From Nitrospira sp. CR1.1 (GTDB taxonomy: Bacteria > Nitrospirota > Nitrospiria > Nitrospirales > Nitrospiraceae): a stretch of DNA of 64,000 bases. Location of the stretch: assembly GCA_014055465.1 (NCBI GenBank), contig WIAF01000001.1:558001-622000 (forward strand), written 5' to 3'. Shown here piece after piece: positions 27,009 through 36,450 of the stretch (positions within the stretch are counted from its first letter, which is position 1; the number at the start of each line of letters is the position of its first letter). The translations under genes and the position numbers were made by a program. The notes under the pieces are model-generated. The model was given only the letters and a program-made list of their open reading frames with translations. It was not told where the DNA came from and made no database searches.

Positions 27009-28523
27009 TTAGAACCGAAAGACCATATCGGCGCCGACCAGATAGAGGTTCTTCTCCGTTCCCAGGTCAAACGCAGGCCTCGTATAGCAGCGGTAGAATC
27101 CCACCTCGGGACGTATCATCACGACATCATTGAGCTGATGGGTGAGCCCGATCGCATGGGTCGAATAATGCCCGGCAATCCCCGCACGCATGCCTCGATC
27201 ATCACGCCACCACTCATTGCGCACCGTGATAAAGTCGCGCTTGGCCACCTGAACCATGGTGTAGTTCAGAATGCCGTACGCTTGGGAAAGCCCAGGGAGC
27301 AGCATTCCTTTTCCGCTCCCCCCGAACGATTGAAACGGCCCGATGATCGGAGTCCCGCCAACCACCGCATCCCGTTGCCACATGTAGATGGCGGCAAGCT
27401 TCGAATGCACAGCCTGGGTAAACCGGTGTTGCCAGGTCCCCACGACGTAGTTGAAATTGTCGTGGCCGGCCGGCTGTCCGTTTTCCTCGAAGTGGCGGAA
27501 CTTCGCCGAGTTGACGTTGTTCAAGACCACATACGCAGCATCGTTATTGTCGAGCGACACCCACCGGATCCCCACCATGCCCGTCGGCGTCGCCCCCTTA
27601 TACCAGGGGGCCATGTCAGTCCCCGAATGGACTGCGCCCTGAATCGTCCACTGTTGATTGAGCATGAGGGTCGCCAGAGCCCCGGTCTGCGTGTAGGTGT
27701 CAAACGTAAACTGCAGCGAATGGGTCGCCATGTAGTTATCCGGCGCGAACTGGGTCTCGATGTCCGGCGTCGCCACCCAACGGCCTAGACGGAGAATGAG
27801 CCCTTGCGCGATACCGGGAATATAGACATCCGCGTAAAACTCGGTCGGATCGTAGCCATAGCGCAGGTTCTGCTTGAGGAGTTGGTGGCTGAACCAGCCT
27901 CCGGAGGTCATATAGCGATAATTGCTTCCGTACAGGCTCGTGATGCGGAACCCCCAATCGACATGGTCGGTCTGAACGGTATCGACCTCCCGCTCGACTT
28001 TGAGAATGGCCTGTTCAAGCACGACCGACTTGGGAATGATCCAATACGACGTGGGTTGGTTCGAGTTATTGGCGTTACTCCAGTTGTACGACCCGTTGAC
28101 CCAGCCATAGGTCTTGATCCGGTTCTCCTTCATCGCGTCACCGAGCCAGGTCCCGCCCAGGGCTTTCATGAGCGGATATTCTTTCGTTCCCACCGGCACG
28201 CCGACCAGGGGTGAACCTTGATACTCAGAGCTTGGATAGGGCGGCGAATCCCAGGGAGCCGGAAGCGCGCGGCGAGCAGGCTCCGGTCCGCTGGCCCCCG
28301 TATCCGGGCTTGGAGCGAATTCGTCGGCGTAGGCCCGAAACAACCGCTTCAGAAACCAGGGACGCTCCTCTGGCTGAGCCGACGTTGAATCAACACGAAA
28401 GTCGGTTGTGGACACATCGCCGCCCTGCGGTAACGGTTGCGCCCAACCGGTGACACAAACCACCGACGTCAACAGCAATATGGCCCCAGCCCCCGTCACA
28501 ACTCTATGCCTCATCTCACTCAC
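27009..28523 (-). CDS. Outer-membrane beta-barrel porin (BBP2-like)
   Basis: This 504-residue protein has a signal peptide (to about 29, WAQ), a Pro-rich N-terminal region and a 14- to 16-strand-like barrel with aromatic girdles (YGWVNGSYNWSNANNSNQP, then WGFRITSLYGSNYRYM). It ends with the outer-membrane Phe signature (ADMVFRF). It fits the beta-barrel family seen in Planctomycetes and Nitrospira as putative porins. GTG 28523 is chosen because AAGGAGG lies 6 bases upstream; ATG 28514 is farther. It sits downstream of the hydrogenase-like operon on the same strand. Confidence 0.82.
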   Translation of the reverse strand: MSEMRHRVVTGAGAILLLTSVVCVTGWAQPLPQGGDVSTTDFRVDSTSAQPEERPWFLKRLFRAYADEFAPSPDTGASGPEPARRALPAPWDSPPYPSSEYQGSPLVGVPVGTKEYPLMKALGGTWLGDAMKENRIKTYGWVNGSYNWSNANNSNQPTSYWIIPKSVVLEQAILKVEREVDTVQTDHVDWGFRITSLYGSNYRYMTSGGWFSHQLLKQNLRYGYDPTEFYADVYIPGIAQGLILRLGRWVATPDIETQFAPDNYMATHSLQFTFDTYTQTGALATLMLNQQWTIQGAVHSGTDMAPWYKGATPTGMVGIRWVSLDNNDAAYVVLNNVNSAKFRHFEENGQPAGHDNFNYVVGTWQHRFTQAVHSKLAAIYMWQRDAVVGGTPIIGPFQSFGGSGKGMLLPGLSQAYGILNYTMVQVAKRDFITVRNEWWRDDRGMRAGIAGHYSTHAIGLTHQLNDVVMIRPEVGFYRCYTRPAFDLGTEKNLYLVGADMVFRF

Positions 28524-28734
28524 CGACTGCCTCCTTGCCTCGCCTCTTACTGCTCATACTCAAACCATTGCCACACATAGCTGCCGCTCCATCTCGTCGC
28601 ACACTCTTCCCGCACCGTCACCCTCACCCTTTCGCGACGAACGCGCGCAGGTCATCGAAAAATCAGGAGGAGATGTACACTGAACTGCGGGAAGAATGGA
28701 ACCGGAAAAGTACACGGAGCGAACTCACTCTTGA

Positions 28735-29256
28735 TTATTTGTCCGGATCGACAGGCGCCTGCCGGAGTGTTTCCAACACCGCGAGAATCTCCGACGGCCG
28801 GGGAGGGCAACCGGCAATACGGACATCGACCGGAATGTGGCGGTCTACCGGACCCGTCACCGCGTAACTGTTCTTGAACAGGCCGCAATTGATCGCGCAA
28901 TCACCCAGCGCGATAACGAGCTTCGGATCGGCTGTCGCCTTGTAGACATCTTTCAACGCACGCTCCATATTAACGGTCACCGGTCCCGTCACGACCAGCG
29001 CATCGGCATGACGCGGCGACGCAGCAATATGGACCCCGAACCGCTCCACGTCATAGACCGGATTGGCCAGCGCATTCATTTCCATCTCGCAGGCATTGCA
29101 CGACCCGGTGTCCACCTCTCGGATCGTAAGGGACCGCCTGAACGGCTTGGCCTTCTCGATCGTCTCACGACTCACCGGCTCTTGGAGCGCCTTCGCTGCA
29201 GGATACTGTCCCGTCACAATACCGGTCGCGAGACTCTTCTTAATGATCCGAAACAT
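28735..29256 (-). CDS. hyfI: Hydrogenase-4/NuoB-like small subunit with one [4Fe-4S] site
   Basis: This 173-residue subunit is related to HyfI/HycG and NuoB. All four ligands of the proximal (N2-type) cluster are present: Cys53 and Cys56 (GSCNACEME), Cys120 (GDC) and Cys150 (GCPPRP). It should pass electrons at the interface with the large subunit encoded upstream. ATG 29256 has GGAGAGG just before it; the opening to 29286 is weaker. It is the last gene of the six-gene operon; the gap to the large-subunit gene is 56 bases. Confidence 0.88.
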   Translation of the reverse strand: MFRIIKKSLATGIVTGQYPAAKALQEPVSRETIEKAKPFRRSLTIREVDTGSCNACEMEMNALANPVYDVERFGVHIAASPRHADALVVTGPVTVNMERALKDVYKATADPKLVIALGDCAINCGLFKNSYAVTGPVDRHIPVDVRIAGCPPRPSEILAVLETLRQAPVDPDK

Positions 29257-29312
29257 GGCCTCTCCGTGGACATGGTGCGGGCACAACTCCGGTGATCCGT
29301 TTGAATATTGTG

Positions 29313-30905
29313 CTACAGATCATTGCCTGCATAGGACAAATTAAAACTTTTATTAATCAACGGAAAATCCGGCACGATATTCCCCACCGCCGCCCACTGA
29401 ATCGCCGGCCAGTGCACAAATGACGGATCCCGGACTTTGCACCGATGAATCCGTCCCTCTTCGCCTGCCATGACGACATAGAAAATTTCGCCGCGCCAGC
29501 CTTCGACGGCCGATATCGCCCACTGCCCGGGCGTCGGATGCTCGGCCGGCCGCGTGATGAGAGGCCCCATCGGCAATTGCCGGCGAAGCGCATGGATCAG
29601 GCGGATCGATTCATGCACTTCATCCATCCGCACCCGCATGCGAGCACGGACATCTCCGTACCGATACACGGCCACCGCCGGTGGACACTCGTGATACGCA
29701 GCGAATGGCCGGTCTCGACGAAGATCCCTGTCGATGCCGGAGGCGCGGCCCACGACGCCCATGACCGCATGATCCCACGCGATACTTTCCGCCAGCACTC
29801 CCGTGTTCTCTAATCGCTCTGTCAGAGAGGCATTCGCAAAGAGTATTTTCTCAATCCCGGAAAATTCCTGTTCAATGGCTTGTAATTCCGCCTCGACTTG
29901 CGACAATTGCACGCCGGAGAGATCGATCGATACACCTCCGACCGAATTCACCCCCCGTAGAAAACGCGACCCGGTCAGGCGATCGTTGAGCTGCATGAGC
30001 TGTTCTTTCATACGGCCGCAGTGGGCATGCGCCAGGGCATAGGCCGTATCGTTACAGATGGCGCCGATATCGCCAATGTGATTGTGTACCCGCTCAAGCT
30101 CCAAAAAGAGGCTCCGGAGATACCGGGCGCGCGGCGGCACAGTGATCCCCAGAAGCATCTCCACCGCCTGGCAGTAGGCGAGACTATGGCCGACCGAGGT
30201 ATCGCCAGACACGCGCTCCGCGAGCGGCACGGCTTCCATCAAGCAGTGTTGCTCGAACAGTTTTTCCACCCCGCGATGTTTCCAGAAATGGCGTACTTCG
30301 ATCTGCATGATGGGCTCGCCGGCCACTGAAAATCTGAAATGGCCCGGCTCGATGATGCCCGCATGGATGGGCCCGACGGGAACTTCAAAGACTCCCTCAC
30401 CATGAATTTTCCGGAAGGCATATTCTCCCTGCTCCCGTCCTAACACCCGATCCCAGGGAAAATCTTTTTTCAACGGGTGAGATCCTTTCGGCCAATGTTC
30501 ATGACGCACGAGCCGACGCAGATCAGGATGGCCAACCGGAATCAGTCCGAACAGATCCCGGATCTCCCGTTCATACCATTTCGCCGCATGAAGGTGAGGA
30601 GTGATCGACGGAAACTCCCGCTCATCTCCATGCAGATCTGTTGCGAGCAGGAGCCAGTCTTTGCGGTCCGCCAACGTGAAGAGATAGCAGAGTTCGTAGC
30701 GCGCGTCGCGAGGGCGATGATCGGCCGCCCAGAGCAGCGACAGCGATCCTCGCAAATTCGGGTTCGTATGCAGAAAATGGGCGACCGTCGGCAGATCCTG
30801 CTTCTTCACCCTGAGCATCGGGATGCCGTGAACGGCGCACACCTCCGTGATGGCCTGCGTAAACGCCGCTTGCACCTGCTCGACCGCCGGACGCGCGTCG
30901 CTCAT
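29313..30905 (-). CDS. hyfG: HyfG/NuoCD-like large subunit lacking the NiFe cysteines
   Basis: This 530-residue fusion has a NuoC-like domain (about 1-165, KWYEREIRDLFGL) and a NuoD/hydrogenase large-subunit domain (170-530, GPIHAGIIEPGHFRF). In true NiFe hydrogenases the metal is held by RxCGxC and DPCxxC. Here these read RVSGDT (231-236) and DPSFVH (493-498), so all four cysteines are lost, as in NuoD. The protein therefore cannot hold a NiFe centre, although the rest aligns with HyfG. Such proteins are known from energy-converting hydrogenase-related (Ehr) complexes. Start ATG with GAGGTGA upstream, 4 bases after the HyfF-like stop. Confidence 0.9.
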   Translation of the reverse strand: MSDARPAVEQVQAAFTQAITEVCAVHGIPMLRVKKQDLPTVAHFLHTNPNLRGSLSLLWAADHRPRDARYELCYLFTLADRKDWLLLATDLHGDEREFPSITPHLHAAKWYEREIRDLFGLIPVGHPDLRRLVRHEHWPKGSHPLKKDFPWDRVLGREQGEYAFRKIHGEGVFEVPVGPIHAGIIEPGHFRFSVAGEPIMQIEVRHFWKHRGVEKLFEQHCLMEAVPLAERVSGDTSVGHSLAYCQAVEMLLGITVPPRARYLRSLFLELERVHNHIGDIGAICNDTAYALAHAHCGRMKEQLMQLNDRLTGSRFLRGVNSVGGVSIDLSGVQLSQVEAELQAIEQEFSGIEKILFANASLTERLENTGVLAESIAWDHAVMGVVGRASGIDRDLRRDRPFAAYHECPPAVAVYRYGDVRARMRVRMDEVHESIRLIHALRRQLPMGPLITRPAEHPTPGQWAISAVEGWRGEIFYVVMAGEEGRIHRCKVRDPSFVHWPAIQWAAVGNIVPDFPLINKSFNLSYAGNDL

Positions 30906-30909
30906 ACGG

Positions 30910-32442
30910 TCACCTCACCACAATCACGTTGACGGCCCTGGTCAGCAACGTCTGAATCGGCTCGGGAAGAACGAATCCAAGCCCCAACAACGCGACGATC
31001 ATGATCATCAGCGGCACATGGCCGGCGGTCCACGACTCTCCCTGAGCGATACCGGCCGGGGGAGTGCCCCACACCATGGCCCCGACGCGAAACATAAATC
31101 CGCCGAACAACACCACGGCAAAAAACAGAAACAGCACGACGATGCCGAGGCTGCGCATCTCATCCGAGATCGTCATCGTCACAAACCGTCCGACATGCAC
31201 CGTATCGGAGGAAAAGTCTTGCGCGGCCACCGCCGACACGACCAATAACTCACTGACGAACGGCGAGAACGGCGGTAGCCCGACCAACGCGCACCCCGCC
31301 ACGAGAATCGCCACAGCGGTAATCGGTTGCGCACGCGCTAGCCCTCGCACCCCGTCGATTTCCAGAGTATCGAATCGCCGATGGATATTGCCCGCGACGA
31401 AAAAGGCCAACGCTTTGGCCACGGCGTGATTGAGCAAATGAAAGAGGCCACCGAAGGTGCCGATCGTCCCGCCGACTCCGAAGCCGATCATGGCCAGCCC
31501 CATATGTTCGATACTCGAATAGGCAAACAGCCGCTTGTAGTTGTGTTGAATCAGGATGAACAGGGAGGCCACGATGAACGAGAGCAACCCGAAAGTCAGC
31601 AGCAGATTGCCGGTGAACTCCGGAGGGAGCGCCTGGTCCACCAGCGCCTTGCTGCGCAACACGGTATAGACCGCCACCGTCTCCAACACCCCGGCCAACA
31701 TCGCCGCAATCGGCGCCGGCGCTTCACTGTAGGCATCAGGCAACCAGGTATGCATGGGAACCAGACCCACCTTCGTGCCGTACCCGACGAGGATAAAAAT
31801 GAACGCCAGCTTGAGCACATTGGGGTCCAACTGGTTCGCTACGCCGATCAACGCGGTGATATTGAGCGCCGAGCTCGCATCGCCAAGGACTCGCACAGAG
31901 GAGTAATAGGTGAGCACCACGCCGAAGAGCGCGAGGGCGATGCCCACCGAACAGAGGATCAGATATTTCCAACCGGCTTCGAGGGATTCCCGCCTGCGGA
32001 AAAAGGCGATCAAGAAAGTCGTCGCGAGAGTGGTCCCCTCCAGGGCCACCCACTGCACGCCGAGACTGTTCGCCACCGTCGCGGCGACCATCGCAAACAG
32101 GAACATATGGAAGAGGAAAAAGAAGTGACCGAGACGCTTCGGCGCGATGACGCCCCGGGCGACTCGATCGTCCATGTAGGACCACATGTAAAGGGAACAG
32201 GACAGGCCGATGGCCGTGATGATCACCAGAATAAAGTCCGAGAGCGCATCCACGTAAACAAAACCGCCCAATGTCGTCACTGACCCTTCGGCCAGCACCT
32301 GCCTCGTCAGTGCCGTCTCGGCCCCGGCCAACGCCAGCATTGTGGAAAAGTTCACGACGTGCAGGACCCGGGCGCGGTGGATCACCAGGCTGAGCAGACC
32401 GGCAAGTACCGGCCCTGTCAGCAGGACGATCACCGACCACAT
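30910..32442 (-). CDS. hyfF: Hydrogenase-4 subunit F-like, antiporter-type membrane subunit
   Basis: This 510-residue protein has about 13-14 transmembrane helices of the NuoL/M/N-MrpD family. Conserved pumping features are visible: Glu in TM5 region (VALEGTTLATTF), Lys in the broken helix (VGYGTKVGLVPMHTWLPDAY), His/Lys in the second half (YSSIEHMGLAMIG, LLNHAVAKALAFF). It should move protons or sodium when coupled to electron transfer in the complex. It lies 37 bases after the HyfE-like gene and overlaps no other frame. Confidence 0.92.
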   Translation of the reverse strand: MWSVIVLLTGPVLAGLLSLVIHRARVLHVVNFSTMLALAGAETALTRQVLAEGSVTTLGGFVYVDALSDFILVIITAIGLSCSLYMWSYMDDRVARGVIAPKRLGHFFFLFHMFLFAMVAATVANSLGVQWVALEGTTLATTFLIAFFRRRESLEAGWKYLILCSVGIALALFGVVLTYYSSVRVLGDASSALNITALIGVANQLDPNVLKLAFIFILVGYGTKVGLVPMHTWLPDAYSEAPAPIAAMLAGVLETVAVYTVLRSKALVDQALPPEFTGNLLLTFGLLSFIVASLFILIQHNYKRLFAYSSIEHMGLAMIGFGVGGTIGTFGGLFHLLNHAVAKALAFFVAGNIHRRFDTLEIDGVRGLARAQPITAVAILVAGCALVGLPPFSPFVSELLVVSAVAAQDFSSDTVHVGRFVTMTISDEMRSLGIVVLFLFFAVVLFGGFMFRVGAMVWGTPPAGIAQGESWTAGHVPLMIMIVALLGLGFVLPEPIQTLLTRAVNVIVVR

Positions 32443-32479
32443 ACAGCACCTACTCGCAGCTCATGCGTCATCGAGCGAC

Positions 32480-33145
32480 TCATTCCTTCAGCACCGTCAG
32501 CGTGCTGGTGTCCACGCTATCGAATGTATCCTGCAACCGATGCGTGTAAATGCCGACAATCAACCCGGCCACCAGCACATCGAAGAACACGCCCAATTCA
32601 ACGATCAGCGGCATGCCGTACGCGGCCGCCGTAGCGCCCAGGAAGACTCCGTTCTCCATGACCAGAAAGCCGACCATCTGCGTGATCGCCTTCTGGCGGG
32701 CGATCATAGTGAAAAATCCGATCAAAATAATGGCCAGCGCAATGGCCAGAGAATCGCGCGTCAGCAGGTAGCCGAGCGGAATGATGGGCTGCGTGATAAA
32801 GAACGCGATGATCACCAACGTGCCGCAGATCAGCAGGCCCGCCGGAATGTTGACATTCATCCCAAGCTCACGGGAAACATTCAGACGCTCGATGACCTTC
32901 CGGAGAATGCGAGGCAGCACGATTACTTTGATGACGATCGTCAGGGCCGCCGCGAAATAAATGTGCTTATGTCCGGTCAGAAATGCGACGAGCGCGGCGG
33001 TCGCCGCCAGAAACGCGGACTGCAGCGCAAACAGATCCACACAGGCCGACAATCGACGCTGCGCCACGATCGCAAAACAACAGAGCAGCAGCAGGACCGA
33101 GCAGAGGTCGACGAGTTGTGAGCCCAATTGGGTGGAAGCCGACAC
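32480..33145 (-). CDS. hyfE: Hydrogenase-4 component E-like membrane subunit
   Basis: This 221-residue protein has about six transmembrane helices; the second half resembles NuoK (ILIGFFTMIARQKAITQMVG, then LVMENGVFLGA with a membrane Glu). HyfE proteins join a NuoK-like part to extra helices, as here. The start is GTG 33145, 4 bases after the HyfC-like stop, so the two are translationally coupled. It is a membrane-arm part of the complex. Confidence 0.88.
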   Translation of the reverse strand: MSASTQLGSQLVDLCSVLLLLCCFAIVAQRRLSACVDLFALQSAFLAATAALVAFLTGHKHIYFAAALTIVIKVIVLPRILRKVIERLNVSRELGMNVNIPAGLLICGTLVIIAFFITQPIIPLGYLLTRDSLAIALAIILIGFFTMIARQKAITQMVGFLVMENGVFLGATAAAYGMPLIVELGVFFDVLVAGLIVGIYTHRLQDTFDSVDTSTLTVLKE

Positions 33146-33149
33146 CGCC

Positions 33150-34106
33150 TTACCCTTTCAACGTATAGAAGAACACCAGTGCCAACAGGGCCAGAATAAA
33201 CGCCGCCCCCAGCATTTCCGGCACCCGGAACAATCGCAGCTTCGCGAACATCGATTCGATCACGCCGATGACAATGGCCAGCGCCGCGACTTTCACGAGA
33301 TACACCAGGAGACCCACGGCGATGGCCGACGGCGCCAGACTCGTGGCAATGCCCCAGGGGGCGAAAACATTCACGATCAAGGTCAGGAACACCAGCAACT
33401 TGATGCCGGCCGCCCATTCCATCAACGCCAGGTAGCGGCCGGAATACTCGAGCAACATGGCCTCGTGGATCATCGTCAGTTCCAGGTGCGTGGCAGGATT
33501 GTCCACCGGGACACGACCGGTTTCCGCCAGCGTCACGATGAACAGAGCGGCCAGCGCCATCAAATGCGCAGGCGGGGCCACGACGACCCCTTCCATCAAC
33601 GCGGACTGATGCACGATGGTGCTCAAATTCGTGGAGCCGGCCGTCAGCGCAATGGACAGGATGGACAGCATCATCGCCGGTTCGGCCAGCGTCGCGACAA
33701 TCGCCTCGCGGCTGCTGCCCATCCCTCCGAACGCCGATCCCGCATCGAGCCCCGCCAGGATCAGGAAGAACGTCCCCAAGGCCAGTAGATAGACGAGCGC
33801 AATGATGTTCCCGGCGAAATTGAGCGGCGTGTGCGAGACGAATACCGGCATCAACAGCCCCGCCGCTACGGTCGAGGCAAAGACAATGTACGGCGCCGCA
33901 GTAAAAATCCAAGAGGTCGTCGAAGAGATGACGGGCTGCTTCCGGAACAGCTTGGCCAGATCGGCGTAGGGCTGAAAAAGACTCGCCCCGCGGCGGCACT
34001 GCAGGCGTGCCTTGACCTTTCGGATCAGACCGACGACAAACGGAGAGAGGGCCAACAACAGCGAGAGCTGAACGACGACCAGCACGATGTGGATGATCAA
34101 CTGCAT
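33150..34106 (-). CDS. hyfC: Hydrogenase-4 component C / NuoH-like membrane subunit
   Basis: This 318-residue protein has eight or so transmembrane helices, homologous to NuoH. It has the quinone-side loop features RRGASLFQPYADLAKLF near the N-terminus and ETGRVPVDNPATHLELTMIH in the middle, including the conserved Glu/Asp cluster. It links the hydrophilic subunits to the antiporter-type ones. It lies 64 bases after the HyfB-like gene and is coupled to the HyfE-like gene. Confidence 0.92.
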   Translation of the reverse strand: MQLIIHIVLVVVQLSLLLALSPFVVGLIRKVKARLQCRRGASLFQPYADLAKLFRKQPVISSTTSWIFTAAPYIVFASTVAAGLLMPVFVSHTPLNFAGNIIALVYLLALGTFFLILAGLDAGSAFGGMGSSREAIVATLAEPAMMLSILSIALTAGSTNLSTIVHQSALMEGVVVAPPAHLMALAALFIVTLAETGRVPVDNPATHLELTMIHEAMLLEYSGRYLALMEWAAGIKLLVFLTLIVNVFAPWGIATSLAPSAIAVGLLVYLVKVAALAIVIGVIESMFAKLRLFRVPEMLGAAFILALLALVFFYTLKG

Positions 34107-34170
34107 AGCTTCCGTTACTCAGTGATCGAATGAACGCACACAACCCATGCGCACAACCCGCTGCCTCGCC

Positions 34171-36195
34171 CTACCCCGCCCATAACAACAACAGCACCAG
34201 CGTCACAAAAATGTAGGTGAGATACAGATGAAGACTGCCGGCCTGAATGATGCGCAGCCGGTCGGCTGTCGCCAGCAGGAATGCCACCACCGGCCGATAG
34301 AGGTATTTCTCGAAGACCGGCTCGATGTGCGACTCGAACCGTTGATGCTTAATGAAGTACTTCGACTGTTCCAGAAACTCTTGCTCCAACTTCACCGTCG
34401 GCTGGTAGATGGTTTCGAAGACCTGCTTGATTGGTTGCGCGAAGCCGGTCGCGGTGTATTCCATGCGAGGCGTCAGATTCAGCCCGCAGCCCCAGGTCTT
34501 GTAATAGCGGGCGCGAAGCTCCCTCCCGTAGAGCCTGGCAATCAGCAGCCCCAACGCCCCTGCCCCGGCCAGGAGCATGGCAAGCACCGGCGTCGAGATG
34601 CTTGAAAACTCCACCGTCACCGGCGCCACCACCCAGCCGTCGAGCGCCAGCACTTGTGAACTGATGGCCGCACCGGTCAACGGAGCCGTGACCCGATCCA
34701 ACAATGGGACGACCAGCATGGGCGCCAGCCCCAGCACTATGCAGAGCCCCGCCAAAAAGCCCATCCCGACCCGCATCGACCGGGGAACTTCCTTTGCCTG
34801 GCGGGCACGGGCGCTGCGCGGCTGCGCCAGAAACGAGATCCCGAACGCCTTTGCAAAACAAGCCAGCGCCAGCGCGCCCGTCAAAGCCAACATCGCAGCG
34901 GCAATCGGCAACATCAACTTGAGAAACAGGGTCGGCAGCTGGAAGCTGAGAAACAAACTCTGAAAGACCAGCCATTCGCTGACGAAACCGTTGCTGGGCG
35001 GAAGCGCGGCAATGGAGACGGCGCCGATCAGGAAACAAGCGCCTGTCCAGGGCATGCGTCGAAGCAAGCCGCCGTACTCCTCGATCTGTCTCGTATGGGT
35101 CGCAAACTGCAGCGCTCCCGCGCCCAGAAACAACAGCGCCTTGAACGCCGCATGGTTGAGGGTATGGTACAAACCCGCCAGTAATCCGAGCGCAGCCAGT
35201 TCATGCAAGCCATAGGTATGAAAGATCATCCCTGCGCCGATCCCCAGCAGGATGATGCCGATGTTTTCCACACTGTGAAACGCCAGCAGGCTCTTCAGGT
35301 CATGTTCCATCAAGGCATACATGACACCCAGGAGCGCCGACACCGTACCGGCGACCAACACCGTGAAGCCCCACCACCAGGGGAATTCCCCACCCATGAA
35401 ATCGAAGTACACCCGGATCAACCCGTAGATGGCGGTCTTGATCATGACCCCCGACATCAGGGCCGAGATGTGGGAGGGGGCGGCGGGATGCGCGTAGGGC
35501 AGCCACACATGCAACGGAACGATGCCGGCCTTCGCACCGAAGCCGATCAAGGCCGTGAAAAACGCGATCGATCGCAATCCCTCAGGAAGCTGCTGGTCGG
35601 GGTGGCGAAACGCCTCGAAGGAGAAGGAGCCGGTTTCCTGGGAAAAGATCAAAAACGTGAGGATGATGAACGCGGTGCCGACGTGCGTCATGATGAGATA
35701 GAACAACCCGGCCTCGCGGACGCCGGGCTTCTCGTGCTCCGTCACAACGAGCGCATACGATAGCAGGGACATGACTTCCCAGAGGATCAGGAAGAAGAAC
35801 CCGTTGTCGGCCAGGACCACCAGGGTCATGGAGAGCAAAAAACCGTTGAGGAGGGAACCTATGACTCCAATCGACACACGGCCGGCATACTCACCGACGT
35901 AGCCATGCGCATACATCGATGCGGCCAGCCCAACCAGTGAAATGGTCAGCACGAAGAACGCCGCTAGCGGATCCAGACGGACTGCAAAGGTCAGATACGG
36001 AATGTTGGAAGCAAGCGAGAGGGTCAACGGCGCCGTTGAGAGAAGCCCCGCTACACCGAGGACGATCCCAACGGCACCCGCTGCAGCGGCACAACCATGG
36101 GCAAGACGATTGTGAAGATGGAGGCGCGTTGTGCAGAGGGGCAGCAGCGCCCCCAGAAGATAACAGACGAACAGAACGGTCAGGAGGGTGGTCAT
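34171..36195 (-). CDS. hyfB: Hydrogenase-4 subunit B-like (NuoL-type) membrane subunit
   Basis: This protein of 674 residues has about 14-16 transmembrane helices, the largest membrane subunit of the complex. Antiporter residues are conserved: Glu in LILWEVMSLLSYALV, Lys in FGAKAGIVPLHVWLPYAHP, and Lys in LMEHDLKSLLAFHS and NHAAFKALLFLG. The C-terminal extension with two further helices is typical of HyfB/HycC. First gene of the operon. Start ATG 36195 (or GTG 36198), with AGGAGAGGG about 9 bases upstream. Confidence 0.93.
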   Translation of the reverse strand: MTTLLTVLFVCYLLGALLPLCTTRLHLHNRLAHGCAAAAGAVGIVLGVAGLLSTAPLTLSLASNIPYLTFAVRLDPLAAFFVLTISLVGLAASMYAHGYVGEYAGRVSIGVIGSLLNGFLLSMTLVVLADNGFFFLILWEVMSLLSYALVVTEHEKPGVREAGLFYLIMTHVGTAFIILTFLIFSQETGSFSFEAFRHPDQQLPEGLRSIAFFTALIGFGAKAGIVPLHVWLPYAHPAAPSHISALMSGVMIKTAIYGLIRVYFDFMGGEFPWWWGFTVLVAGTVSALLGVMYALMEHDLKSLLAFHSVENIGIILLGIGAGMIFHTYGLHELAALGLLAGLYHTLNHAAFKALLFLGAGALQFATHTRQIEEYGGLLRRMPWTGACFLIGAVSIAALPPSNGFVSEWLVFQSLFLSFQLPTLFLKLMLPIAAAMLALTGALALACFAKAFGISFLAQPRSARARQAKEVPRSMRVGMGFLAGLCIVLGLAPMLVVPLLDRVTAPLTGAAISSQVLALDGWVVAPVTVEFSSISTPVLAMLLAGAGALGLLIARLYGRELRARYYKTWGCGLNLTPRMEYTATGFAQPIKQVFETIYQPTVKLEQEFLEQSKYFIKHQRFESHIEPVFEKYLYRPVVAFLLATADRLRIIQAGSLHLYLTYIFVTLVLLLLWAG

Positions 36196-36249
36196 CACGA
36201 CACTACCCTCTCCTCACGCGCAGCATCGCGATGCTCACCACTCACTCAA

Positions 36250-36277
36250 GAGATACGTCAACTCTTGCATTTGTCAA
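36250..36277 (-). promoter_or_regulatory. Putative promoter of the hydrogenase-like operon
   Basis: On the minus strand: TTGACA (perfect -35), a 16-base spacer and TATCTC. It lies 55 bases upstream of the HyfB-like gene, inside the 255-base gap that separates it from the DUF1566 gene. The -10 box is poor. Confidence 0.3.
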
Positions 36278-36450
36278 AGTACGAAAGAAACCCGTCGTCT
36301 TATTCACTCATGTATCACCTTCTTGCGCTCTGCGCAACTTACGGGCGACAGTCGAACACCGTGCCACTGCTCGCAGGCATTCCGTCTGTAGGAATAGGTG
36401 CTGAGAACTGCTTCAGTTTGTGGAAGGACGTAGGACTCGCCGGCAGGGCG

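Noticed and set aside
26661..27788. A 375-codon open frame on the plus strand
   Set aside because: Mostly antisense to the porin gene and overlapping the lipoprotein gene in another frame.
28673..28867. A plus-strand frame after a strong AGGAGG at the end of the hydrogenase-like operon
   Set aside because: Despite the good ribosome-binding site, most of it is antisense to the small-subunit gene and shows no protein features.
29313..30905. Calling the large subunit an active NiFe hydrogenase
   Set aside because: All four metal-binding cysteines are replaced, so hydrogen activation is not credible.
31381..33788. Three long plus-strand frames across the membrane-subunit genes
   Set aside because: Antisense shadows with His/Arg/Gln-rich composition and no conserved motifs.
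32977..34143. A 388-codon minus-strand open frame overlapping hyfC and hyfE
   Set aside because: Same strand but wrong frame; Gly/Arg-rich without membrane helices, while the alternative frame encodes a clear NuoH-like protein.
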